14,607 nt of DNA from positions 1,272-15,878 of the forward strand of contig MU617323.1 of NCBI GenBank assembly GCA_025201705.1. Direction: 5' to 3'. Below, piece after piece: positions 1 through 9,064 of this stretch. Under the pieces are notes generated by a model. It saw only the letters and a program-made list of their open reading frames with translations, made no database searches and had not been told where the DNA came from. The position numbers and the translations under genes are program-made. Source of the DNA: Dissophora ornata. Its lineage: Eukaryota > Mortierellomycota > Mortierellomycetes > Mortierellales > Mortierellaceae. Position 1 is the first letter of the stretch, and every line of letters begins with the position of its first letter.

Positions 1-243
1 AAGCTCAACCCGGCTATTAAGCGGATGGTCTTCGAAGGAATGTACAACATGCAAGACGACTGCAACGCGCATTATTTTAAGACATCGCGCGAAAAAAGCT
101 CTGGACAACCTCGCCAGGAAATTGCCGGCGATCGAACTGAGAACCTGAAGGAGCTCAAGGAAACCCTCGGATTGATCTACTCTACACTACGATCTGGCGA
201 ATGGATTACGGGAACTCAGCGTAACGACAACAAAAAAAAATGA
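1..243 (+). CDS. Glutathione S-transferase-like protein, C-terminal part, probably truncated
   Basis: The frame is open from base 1 to a TGA at 241-243 and gives 80 residues; the start lies outside the window. The motif YFKTSREK, followed by EIAGDRTENL and then EWITG, resembles the C-terminal helical domain of fungal etherase-type (LigE-like) glutathione transferases, where the WITG-like motif is normally followed by a Q-P-x-Y-A-D segment and further helices. Here the protein instead ends with a hydrophilic tail, QRNDNKKK, encoded over an A9 run. A GTAACG at 221-226 would be a donor in the right phase to resume with proline, but I find no matching exon before RRN3 ends on the opposite strand at 421. 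The gene therefore seems truncated or broken. The family assignment is from remembered motif pattern only and is moderate. Confidence 0.5.
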   Translation, partial: KLNPAIKRMVFEGMYNMQDDCNAHYFKTSREKSSGQPRQEIAGDRTENLKELKETLGLIYSTLRSGEWITGTQRNDNKKK

Positions 244-420
244 TACGCAATATACCTCTCTTCGGTCGTCGTGTCCTACAAGCTCGAGGGTACTAACTCA
301 TTCATAAATTGTTGTTCCTGAAACGAAAACGAACGCATATTTCTTTGAGCAATAAGCTTTTTTAATTTTGAATTTTTGTTGGTAAACTTGCTGTGCTGCA
401 CTCTGTCCTGGAGATGCGTT
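244..420. other. Short convergent intergenic region
   Basis: These 177 bases separate the glutathione transferase-like fragment (plus) from the end of RRN3 (minus). They are A/T-rich. A CTAAC occurs near 293-297, but no reading frame continuing the glutathione transferase C-terminal domain is visible. I see no clear AATAAA for either gene. Confidence 0.5.
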
Positions 421-3369
421 TTAGTTTCTCCGCAAGTCAGTCATGCCTTGCACCAAAAAATGGGCAGGGCTCGGGCTGATAGACATCGCCAAGATTGACT
501 TGTTCATAGACCCCTCAAGCTCTTCGTCATCCTGATCCTCATTGTACCCGCCAACGTAGTCCAAGTCCTCGTCGTTCTCGTCGAAATCGCCTTCTTCTTC
601 TCCTTCCTCTTCGTACTCATCATAATCCTCTTCTTCATCTTCATCCTCGTCGTCCTCCTCGTCGTCCTCCCATTCTTGATAAATGCCCTGCATGAAAGGC
701 GCACTTTGGCGAAGGCGGTAAGGATCAAATGGGAAGAACGTCTCGAGCTCATGAGGGAGCACAGCCCCATGAGACTGTCCATTTGAACCGACCCCATTTC
801 CATCTCCAGATCCTGAGTTAGACACGCTCGGCATGCGAGGGATGAAAATCCTCTTGTTCTGCTCCAGAATAGGGTAGATGTACATAAAGTTGAGAGTGTT
901 GGAGAGCCGGGCAAACTGCTTCACGACATTGTTGGAACAGATCTAGTACATGGACGTATTCATGTTAGCGAGCGCGAAAGTGTGCAAGTCTCTCTGCAAA
1001 AGGATACAGTAAATGACGACTTGTACTCACCTTCAGAGGGTTTAAACGACTCGTAACGACCCGCTGCAAACTCGCTAGGCCAGCATGCCACTGTCGAGCG
1101 CTCGAAGATTCTGTATTGGACGACGTCCCATCCATGCTTCCGACAATCATGCCAGCACTGTCAAAATCGTCCTTATTGCTATGGGCCTTGGTCCCTCCAC
1201 CAATGACTAGGACTTTCCACCGGAAGCAGAAGATATAGAGTAGTGCCTGAACTGCTGCATAGAAGACGGAGTAGCGCTCTGCGTCAGGCAAAACGCTCGA
1301 TCCGGTATCGACCTGTTCCACCGTCTCGAGAGCGAATCCGCCAAGCATATCAACCACCATTCCAACTTGACGTACGTCCAAATACTTTGCCCGCGCCACG
1401 AAGGAAGACATGTACGCCGCAGCCGCTACTCGGGCCACCTGTGGCTGTGATTTGTCCAGAATCTGCTGTCCAAGGGCGCCCAAGAAGTAGTCTGAGAATT
1501 GTGAAGAGAGCGAGATATAGTAAAATAGCAGGAATTGAGTGTGCCGGGACTTGAATGTGTGTAGGATCGTCTTCATGAAAATGGACAGAAGCACTAGGAA
1601 AAGCTCTTGAATCGGCGCAGGGGGTTGGCCATTTGATGTGGGCAAGTGTCGGCAACTATCGACATATCCTCTGAGATATGAAAAGACCAGGAATAGAATT
1701 CCATCCAACTTTTGCGTCATTTCCTTGATGTTGAGAACGGCGACTTCAGCGGCTTCAGAGTCGGAGTCCGATGCAGAGCCATCGTCCGAGTCCGAATCAC
1801 CATCGGCCTCGTCTACTTCGTTATCGTCGGCAGCATCAAAATCGTAAACAACCTCTGTGTCCGAGTCCTCCAGCTCCTCCAACTCGACTTGAATCTCGAC
1901 CTATGTTTGCAAAGATAACAATTTGCGATTTCTGTCAATATACTTTATCGTAAAACGCAATCGCAGGTGTTTAAAGACAATATGACAAAGCAAGTGATCC
2001 ATCTTACATCGATTTGGATAACCTTGTCAATTATGACGCCAAGAATTTGCGTTCGAAGGACGGGTGCGTAGTTAAGAACACGAATAATGTTCTTCACGTA
2101 TGTGATATGGGCGCTGATGGACTCGCGCTTGTGTGGAAACTCGGCCGCCAGTAATGGGAACAATGAAGTTGGACCGGTAGGTATAAGATCGAGAATGTAT
2201 TTCAGGGCCTGGTGAACCCTATCAAACTGTATCTCACGGCTGACCGTCGGCGCATTCTCTGCATATGACGGCCTGTAACCTAGAGCACACATTCAACGTA
2301 GAAAATAAATCGTGTAAGAATGGCCGCACAAGGAATATCAACTGGCCTACACGACAAATCAACGGTGCTTACGAGTGGTGAGTTTTTTGACGAGCATCGA
2401 CTGAGCTGGTACGACATAGAACGCGTGGGCTGACACTACATTGCCCAAAAACAACATGTAGTATTGCACAAAGACGGCATCTTGAACCACCCAGTCGATT
2501 TGAAGCATGGCATCGATCAACGCTGTACAAGACTTGTCTAGCAGAGATATGCACTGCGACATCGCCTGGATCCATTGAAGCAACTTTGCGGGCGTCAATG
2601 GCGCCGGTTTGGACACTGTAAGTTGTGCAATGAGCTCCTCGAACGGAATTGTATTACCCTACGAACATCGAGCACCAAAGGTCAGTTCAAGCGACTAAAG
2701 CATCCAAAATGTTCATTCAGTGAATACGGCAACCAACAATCGTTTGTCGAAGTAGAGCGCACATCTCACTCAGCGCAGTTCGCAGATGCAACCTCTATGC
2801 CAGTTAGATAAAGTTGATCGAGTCTCAGCTCTGGCGATAGCTGAGATGAGGAGCAAAGAGGAAAGAAGGAAGGTATATATAACTTTGGGCCAAAACAGAA
2901 CAAGCCAAAAAGTGGTGGCAACACAGAGCAATTATAAAAACAGGGCCTTTACCTTCTTCTTTTCCCGGATGGCGCTGCTAATATACGTAGTCATCATAAT
3001 CTGACCCTGGCGCTGTCGCTCAAAGTCCGCAACCTGCTCTGTGGAGACCATAGCCGTGGAGGCCACGACTGGGGTTGAGACTGATCTCTTCATGGGTGAG
3101 TTCGCTGCGGCAAGTAAATCTGATCCACTAGATCGTTTCCGATGGCCAGGATGTGGGATGGTGTCAATATTTGGGATCGTTGTGGTGAGGTTGGCTGCAA
3201 ATGCAACCTTGGGTGCAGCAACCGTTGTCGTCTGGAGAGAATGTGTTCCGGGCATGTGAGCGACGTCGCTGTTGTTGTTGTTGTTGCTGTTTTTGAGGTT
3301 GCTGCTTGATTGGGGGACGTTGTGATTGCCGTTGCTGCGGTGACTTGTGCGTAGCACAGAATGGACCAT
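421..3369 (-). CDS. RRN3: RNA polymerase I-specific transcription initiation factor RRN3 (TIF-IA)
   Basis: Rrn3 bridges RNA polymerase I and the core promoter factor in the nucleolus and so controls rRNA synthesis. Exons read 3369-2953, 2658-2373, 2279-2008, 1900-1031 and 942-421; they sum to 2367 nt, or 788 residues, all with GT-AG borders. The first 110 or so residues are low-complexity with an Asn run. The HEAT-like core then begins: the join at intron 1 gives EKKK/GNTIPFEELIAQL, an Rrn3 hallmark, followed by SAHAFYVVPAQSML and, in exon 4, the helical block containing FKSRHTQFLLFYY and YMSSFVARAKYLDV. Intron 4 joins LNPLK to ICSNNVVKQFA. The family motif FFPFDPYRLR lies at 684-693. There is an acidic/serine loop near 330-375 and a Glu/Asp tail near 706-760; fungal Rrn3 normally has the first of these. 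ATG 3369 is the first suitable start. Intron 1 is the longest, at 294 nt. Identity is secure; the N-terminal start is less so. Confidence 0.93.
2823..2846. repeat. Perfect 8-bp inverted repeat in RRN3 intron 1
   Basis: The arms TCTCAGCT (2823-2830) and AGCTGAGA (2839-2846) are exact reverse complements separated by 8 bases. The element lies inside the long first intron of RRN3 and could fold as a hairpin in the pre-mRNA. Function is unknown. Confidence 0.7.
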
Positions 3370-3699
3370 GAAAATAGCAGGGGAAGGATGCCGCAGTGCG
3401 AGAAGGGTATATTTTGTACCAACAAACGAGAGCGCTCTTCTTTTAGAAGCGATGGTTTAGGAGTCGAGATGTTACAGCAACCAGAAGAGATTGTCTGAAG
3501 GAGAAAAAAAAAGAAAAAATGTGCTGAAGGTGGCTTTTCCACATAAACAGTTTCATGGCCCACATAACGCACAGACCACACAGGCCAATCAATAGCCACC
3601 ATCACCCTTAAGCTCTCACTCGCGCTTTTTGCAATCCGCGAACATGCTTTTCTTTGGCACAATTAGACATCAACTCTCGCACAACACGAAAGGACAAAA
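3370..3699. promoter_or_regulatory. Divergent promoter region between RRN3 and the MED29-like gene
   Basis: These 330 bases lie between two ATGs facing away from each other. A CCAAT box on the plus strand at 3585-3589 lies 111 bases before the plus-strand ATG and about 216 bases from the RRN3 ATG. An A-rich stretch (about 3501-3520) sits mid-region. No clear TATA box is visible. Open frames through this region read into F-runs or lack conservation, and I take them as non-coding. Confidence 0.45.
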
Positions 3700-4784
3700 A
3701 TGCTGCCGCCACCAACACGTCCTCTCATCAGCGAGATTGAACAGCTAAGGCGCTCTGTCGATGTAGGTGGATCACAGTGGTCAATACCATCGACATTCTC
3801 TAGCCATGCATCGGAAGCGATTGGGCACTCAAGCCTTTCTCAATTGCATCCGTTATAGAGCATGAACTCCCAGACAGCTGAGATGCTAAAGAACCTCGAA
3901 AATCTACGACACATGTAAGAAAGGGCTGGATATTTTCCTTACTGAATGAACAGTCGAAGTCCATGAAGGATGATTTCGTATTATACCACTCCTAATTTGG
4001 TCCATACCTTTGCTCGTGCTTTTTAGCGGCGCAGATCACATCGCGCTCCCTTCAACAGACCAGGAAAAGCTAGACAGAGAATGGGAATACTTTGAAACGG
4101 TGTGCGACCAAGTATATTTCATATTGGTATGCCCGTAAGAATGGTCTGGATTATTGAAATCTCGCTCAATGGACGAAGGAATCGCAGAGGAAGCTGATGT
4201 CACCCCATTTACCAACGGTTGGTCAATAGGAAAATGCCAAGTACAAATTGAAGAGACAGCAGGATGTGCTTCATCAACAATTATGCCCCCCAGTACTGGA
4301 GGAAAAGCTGCTGACACCAGCTCAGACGATAGCGTCATCCACAACAACCATCTCTGCGCCAGAGAGCAACACCGCCGTCCTTGCCACAACTGCCGCTGCT
4401 CAACCAGCAGCAATATCCACCACAGACCCTAGTGCTCTACAGGAACCAACTGCACCATCAGTCCCTGATACATCTCTTCAGCCGCCAAATGACAACTCTG
4501 TATTTGACTTGGAGATGCCAGGTCCCCCAAGTAATTTTGAAGCGAATTTTGAAGCAAATTTTGAAGCGAGTTCCAACTCTAATCAGGCCTCGACAGCAGA
4601 CTTCCTGTCAGCGGCGCCTGTATTGAGCGAAGTCGGTAGTTCTTTAATGGATGATACTCTCGTCTCAGAAGTAGACAAACTGCAGGATACGATGCTAGAT
4701 CTAGGCGATATAGGCAACTTGGGCGACAACCTTGGAGATATGGACGACAACCTTGGAGATATGGACGACATGATCAACTTTTAA
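3700..4784 (+). CDS. Possible Mediator complex tail subunit (MED29/Med2-like)
   Basis: My gene model has exons 3700-3762, 3859-3914, 4027-4126 and 4230-4784, giving 774 nt and 257 residues, with every intron GT-AG and the phases compatible. The conserved-looking part is the first 105 or so residues: PLISEIEQLRRSVD, then SMNSQTAEMLKNLENL, then a segment ending LDREWEYFETVCDQVYFIL/ENAKYKLKRQQ. The pattern of an aromatic-rich helix with CDQ followed by a second helix recalls metazoan MED29 (FYxLCDQxELxL), a tail-module subunit that relays activator signals to RNA polymerase II. The rest is Ala/Thr/Pro-rich low complexity, three NFEA units (175-186) and an acidic Leu-Gly-Asp tail (222-257). Expression and splicing are plausible because an AATAAA follows the stop directly. 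The family call is weak; it could be another small coiled-coil nuclear protein. Confidence 0.45.
4533..4568 (+). repeat. Three tandem 12-bp coding repeats
   Basis: Three units of AATTTTGAAGCR follow each other without gaps at 4533-4544, 4545-4556 and 4557-4568. They encode three NFEA units in the low-complexity part of the MED29-like protein. Confidence 0.85.
4725..4766 (+). repeat. Perfect 21-bp tandem duplication in coding sequence
   Basis: Bases 4725-4745 and 4746-4766 are identical. The unit begins GACAACCTTGGAG and ends ATGGAC, and encodes a repeated D-N-L-G-D-M-D heptad in the acidic C-terminus of the MED29-like protein. Confidence 0.85.
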
Positions 4785-4790
4785 AATAAA
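4785..4790 (+). terminator. Poly(A) signal AATAAA after the MED29-like gene
   Basis: AATAAA starts immediately after the TAA at 4782-4784. It supports this stop as the true 3' end, although such a short distance is unusual. An A9-G8 run at 4819-4835 follows, before the convergent LisH-WD40 gene ends at 4848. Confidence 0.55.
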
Positions 4791-4847
4791 CAAGAATAAC
4801 GTCTTTACGATTATCAACAAAAAAAAAGGGGGGGGAGAGGGGATTTC

Positions 4848-6339
4848 TTAATCTATCACCATGTCGCCATTTAATGCTACATGGGAGGCCTTCTCAGAAG
4901 GCGCCTGTGTTGAGGAGTTGACCCAGGTACGGACAGTCTTGTCAAACCCACAGCTCACGAGCATGTTTCTCGGGTAGTCCATAAACAGCCCTCTGACCAC
5001 AGCTTTATGGCCATCCAAGGTCCCTACAAGCGCTTGGGTGCCGACCTGGAAGCAGTAGATTTTGTGGTCGTTTCCAGTAACATAAAAGTACTTGCCACTC
5101 CTGTCCCAGACATGCCGTGGCGTCGAGAATCCGTCCGTGGGCACGCCATAGTAGTTGAAGAGTTGTAGAGCCGAGTCGGCCCTGAATAAGATTTGTCGTC
5201 CTGTGGGTGAATCAGTCGAAACTAGCAGATAACCGCCATCGTTGTGAGGAGATGCAGAGATTTCCATTGGAGTAAATGAAACCCAGTCATCCTTGTTTAC
5301 GTTCATGTTGTACTTGACAACGTCGTAGTTGATAAGGTCGATATAGTGCAAATAATTGTCGTCGCGTGTTCCAATAACCACTGTCGGAGAACGGTTGCCC
5401 GACGATGGAAGAACACACATTCCTTCCACAGCACCCTTGAATGCGAATGTCTTGTCCAGAATATAAGTCGGTAGCTTGCTCTGATCTGGCTCCGGCTGGG
5501 CCTTGTAAATGTTGACGGTTTTGTCGTGTGCCCCTGTGACAAAGACAGCCCCGTCCATGGCGAACTTTGCGCGAATGACAAACTTCGAATGATCCTTGAA
5601 TTTTTGATGTTCTTCTCCTGTGATGGTATTCGTAAGGACCGCGGTCTTATCCATGGCGCTGGTCAGCATAAGCTCAGGATGGAGAGGATGAAAGTCAATG
5701 TCCAGCGCGACACCATCGTGAGGCTGAAGGATCTTGAACACCTGTCCCGGTTGATCGTCCCCGTGTGTGCCCTCCAGTAATGTGAACTTGACGGTCCGAT
5801 CTGCTGCTGCTGTGACGAGAGCTGGCACTCTTTTGACAGTCAACTCTGGGTCAGTCTCCAGATCCTGCCATGTTGGTGCAACAGCGACGTCAGCTGTCCT
5901 GGCAAGAATGATGTTGACATGGTGCAGGTCCTCGAAAACATATTGGTCTTTGTAAGGCATGGTATTGTCGCCAGGGTTGGCAAAGTCCTGCTCCTCGACT
6001 TGACTGCAAAGATAAGCACCGGTACATTGAGCCATAAGCCCAGAGCCTGAGATTAGCATCCACGACTCTCGTATATTTTGTACGTGCCTCTGGCGCCATG
6101 CAATACAAACTGCTATACCTGGGCATGTTGAGTTGTCCGAGCTGACTGTGAAGCTGCGCCATTCTCATGTCCGTCAGGAATTCAAGCAGCGGTTTTGGCA
6201 CAGGCATGCTCTTTGGAATGTCTTCGAGAACGCCTTTTGCCTCCTCGTCATAAGCCTGCAGAGCAGCGGTGTAGCCTTGGGTTTGGAGGAATTCTCGGAC
6301 CATTAGGTGAGCTTCGCTCACAAGTTTCCTGTATTCCAT
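4848..6339 (-). CDS. LisH domain and WD40-repeat protein, function unknown
   Basis: Exons 6339-6119 and 6003-4848 are joined by a 115-nt GT-AG intron and give 458 residues; the junction codon is a serine at 74. Residues 5-37 (EAHLMVREFLQTQGYTAALQAYDEEA) match a LisH motif, which usually mediates dimerisation. The rest is a WD40-type beta-propeller with recognisable repeat ends: AAADRTVKF, SAMDKTAVL, GAHDKTVNIY and CGFDKTVRTW, the last near the C-terminus. No catalytic motif is expected in this fold; such proteins serve as scaffolds. I cannot match it to LIS1, TBL1, SMU1 or WDR26 by its details, so no symbol is given. It lies convergent to the MED29-like gene with only 63 bases between stops, and 214 bases downstream of the PRO1 stop on the same strand. 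The ATG at 6339 directly precedes the LisH motif, as usual. Confidence 0.85.
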
Positions 6340-6553
6340 TCCTTTTCCTTGATGCGAATTGGTATACTTGTGGTGGTTCGTTCTTTTACTGCCTTTTGCC
6401 GAGAGATGAAGACGCGTAGTTCAGCTCATCCCTTCTGTACTCATGACAATATGACAATAATCTAAACACGTGACTGTGGATATTGGTGGCGTTCTTTATT
6501 TCTCTAATGTAATCATGGCTGAAGGTATTCGAACGAAGCGTCCGTCGCAAAAC
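6340..6553. promoter_or_regulatory. PRO1 3' flank and LisH-WD40 promoter region
   Basis: These 214 bases hold the PRO1 3' end and the upstream region of the LisH-WD40 gene, both on the minus strand. The plus-strand open frame that begins here runs antisense through PRO1 and is a shadow. Confidence 0.45.
6495..6500 (-). terminator. Poly(A) signal AATAAA for PRO1
   Basis: TTTATT on the plus strand reads AATAAA on the minus strand, 54-59 bases after the PRO1 stop codon at 6556-6554. Distance and orientation fit a fungal 3' processing signal. Confidence 0.5.
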
Positions 6554-8237
6554 TTAGGGATTGGTGAGCTTTGTGCGCGTCAGATTTTCACGATGAATGA
6601 CACACTCCGCATCAGCGTAGCCAAGGCGCTCGATGATTTGACTGCTGTGGCACCCCATGACCCTCAAGATCTCGTGGCTCGCGTAGTTGACCAGACCCTT
6701 CCCAACCTCAATTTCCTCAAGCTCATTTGGGTCTTGCTCCTGTTCATCCTTCTTGACAAAATCCTGAGGTCTATAAACAACCCGTACGCTCTGTTGTGCA
6801 ACAAACGTTCCCTTACAGTTCACAATACCGGCAGCGAACAGTGAAGACTTCTGTGTAGCTTTTGTAATCGCTTCGTAAGCCCCACGATCAATATAAACGG
6901 TGCCTGCCGCATGAAGTCCATGCAAGATCCACCATTTACGATCCACCATCGGGTTGTCCTTAGCCAGGAATCGAGTATGGAGCGGCAGTGTTGTTGCGGT
7001 GGATGGTACCTCTGATAACGACTCATTAGCAGTGATGTCGATTTTTGGAGAGGCCGATCGAGTGTGTTGGATAGGTTGAGCGATAATCTGGAAGATGCGT
7101 TGTGGAGTTGAACCTCGAGCGATAACTGTAGTCACTCCAGCTGCAGTTGCCAGCTCTGCTGCAATGAGTTTGGTAATCATCCCTCCTGTTCCGAGTGACG
7201 AGCCAGCTGTTGCTACCGACACTGTTGCATCATGGACCAATAATGAAAATACATCAGCATCTGGAATTTCCAGGAAACACGAATACCTGCGGTGCATTCA
7301 TTATAATACCTTTCTCCTTTAATGCAGAAATGTCATCTACGACCAGGACAGGTTTGGCGTCTGGGTTCGTGCGCGGGTTGTCTGTGTAGAGACAGTCGAC
7401 GTCTGTCATCAGAAACAAATAGTCTGCATGGATCATTCCAGCTGTGATAGCCGAAAGCGTGTCGTTGTCTCCAAATCGAATCTCAGAAACACTGATTGTA
7501 TCATTCTCATTCACAATTGGTACCACACCCATCTCCAGCAAGGCGTCGAGTGTGTTGCAGGCATTGAGATATTGTGTTCTCTATGGAAAATAAAGTATAG
7601 TCAGTATTCCACTATCAATTAGTCGATCGCAGGCAGCGTAAAACGGAAGGAGCTCAAAGCGATCATTCACGTACATCGGCTAGATCGTTCTTGGTCAATA
7701 AGATCTGGGCAATTGGTTGATTGAACTGACTGAAAAGATCGTCATACAAACTCATGAGTCGTCCTTGACCTACAGCAGCAATAGCCTTTCTTGTTCACAG
7801 CGGTTACGATGATTAGCACATCGACTAAAGCTTCCTCCTAGGAGGCAGAGTGTACCCAACCGATATGCCGATATGCAAAAAAAAGAAATTGGCTCCTGTA
7901 CCTGGACTTGCGCTAGATCCTTTGGTTTCGAGGGGAGGTTCAATCGTCGCAGGCCCACACCAATGGCACCACTAGTGACCAGGACCACCCTGTGGCCCTG
8001 CGACTTGAGCTTCAGGATAGTTTCGACGATGAGTGAGAGTGTGGAGAGCAGTGGAAAGTGTGTGATCTCGTCACAGATCGAGGAGGTGCCGAGTTTGATG
8101 ACAATCGTCAGGGAGTCGGATTTAGATCCGGCTTTTTTGCCGTGCATAACGCGCGTGTGATGCTGGGCTTTTTCGTGTGAGTGCTTGGCCATAGTGGCGA
8201 TATCTGTCTCCTTTGTGACCGAAGGGGATGTGGACAT
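6554..8237 (-). CDS. PRO1: Glutamate 5-kinase (gamma-glutamyl kinase) with C-terminal PUA domain
   Basis: The enzyme phosphorylates L-glutamate to gamma-glutamyl phosphate with ATP, the first and feedback-regulated step of proline synthesis in the cytosol. Exons 8237-7902, 7785-7675, 7580-7310 and 7221-6554 give 1386 nt and 461 residues, close to yeast Pro1 at 428. Amino-acid kinase motifs are clear: IKLGTSS (47-53), VTSGAIGVG (87-95), [14 protein letters not shown] in exon 2, PIVNENDT (170-177), FGDNDTLSA (185-193), [12 protein letters not shown] (208-219) and GSSLGTGGM (246-254). A PUA-like domain follows from about 333. It is a stand-alone kinase, not fused to the reductase as in animal and plant P5CS. 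The ATG at 8237 has an ACC-ATG context and is preceded by a pyrimidine-rich leader; the frame is open further upstream but has no ATG. The third intron has an alternative acceptor at about 7261-7260. Confidence 0.95.
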
Positions 8238-8417
8238 GGTAACGTCGAAAGTGAGAGAGGAATGAAGAAGGAAAGGAATGGAGTGAATGGAGTAGAGCAA
8301 ATAAGTCTCCGCCTCGTACCACACAAACTTAAACAAATGATCTGGGCAAGCAGTCGCAATAAATTGCCCACAGCCCGCAGATATGGGTTCTTCCGTTGAG
8401 TCATTTTGTGTGCATAG

Positions 8418-8963
8418 TCAGTTCAGTGCCTGCTCAGAATGTGCACACAAAAAAGCCATAAACCCTGCTTCCTGCATTTTCCTCCGTGGCCTGCTTGTGC
8501 CTACGTTTTGGGCATGCCCGATTGAAAGGAGATATGTGTGCAACAGCTGGAGATGGTTCTGTGACAACGAGCCATAGAGATCGTCCTTGGAAGCATCTTG
8601 GCCCTCATCACAGGCGTCAATTTGCGATCGTAAGTCCGAGGCAACGCTATCCAAAGTTTATAGCTCAGAGGTATGGTCTCATCAACGACTATTTTCTTTG
8701 GGCTCCTGTCACGGATCGCTCCATAGTTACTAGAGTGTTGTGGTCAAGGGCCAGCATCCTCAGATGAAGATGCAGTGATAGCCCGGATCGTAGCCATCCT
8801 GGGTCAACTCACATGCGGCGGTCCAATACCCCTCGTCTTCATCGATTCTTGCACCATGCTGCTTACCAAAAGTTTGGGAAGAACTGGTTAGACGTTCATC
8901 ACAGAATGAAAGCCAGTATACTATGGATGATTGTCTTCGGCTTGATGAGCCTCCAGCCTCTCC
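8418..8963 (-). other. Two same-frame open segments: small unrecognised gene or relic
   Basis: Segment A (8963-8760) is open for 67 codons without an ATG and includes QTFGKQHGARIDEDEGYW. Segment B (8654-8418) is open for about 78 codons and includes DACDEGQDASKDDLY and a helix-like HLQLLHTYLLSIGHAQ. Both lie in the same frame but are separated by seven in-frame stops over about 100 bases. A strong donor, GTGAGT, occurs in A at 8812-8807, and an acceptor in B before ATGCTTCC would restore the frame, so an intron is possible. A second model uses a GTATAC donor, a perfect CTAAC and a TAAGCAG acceptor within 8881-8920. No start is convincing and I recognise no family. It may be a small spliced gene or a decayed one. 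Confidence 0.25.
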
Positions 8964-9038
8964 TTAGCGTTCGATGTCTTCAATTCAGATAAGACATAGA
9001 TTATACACAGAACAATCAAACTAATGCAAAGGAATTAC

Positions 9039-9044
9039 TTTATT
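9039..9044 (-). terminator. Poly(A) signal AATAAA for the ferric reductase gene
   Basis: The minus strand reads AATAAA 21-26 bases past the TAG at 9067-9065. Position and orientation fit 3' end formation of this gene. Confidence 0.55.
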
Positions 9045-9064
9045 ACTTTAGGGCTGTAGCCAAG

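Larger units (their letters stand above)
8238..9064. other. PRO1 upstream region and long gene-poor gap
   Basis: These 827 bases lie between the PRO1 start and the ferric reductase stop. Immediately upstream of PRO1 the coding strand is rich in C and T (about 8238-8300), as in many fungal leaders. The middle holds the uncertain minus-strand open segments described separately at 8418-8963. A plus-strand frame at 8486-8767 shows no recognisable motif. No tRNA B-box or other RNA gene was seen. Confidence 0.45.

Noticed and set aside
504..914. Long minus-strand frame overlapping the last RRN3 exon
   Set aside because: It is the +1 shadow of the conserved acidic exon and consists of Lys/Arg/Met runs produced by GAA/GAT-rich DNA.
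3090..3662. 190-codon minus-strand frame reaching beyond the RRN3 start
   Set aside because: It is out of frame with RRN3 exon 1, contains an artificial F-run from the A-rich promoter and shows no family motif.
6470..6844. Plus-strand frame of 124 codons with a start near the PRO1 3' end
   Set aside because: It runs antisense through the well-supported last PRO1 exon and has no recognisable domain.
8238..8336. N-terminal extension of PRO1 that could be a targeting sequence
   Set aside because: There is no ATG in this part of the frame, and the composition matches a pyrimidine-rich leader.
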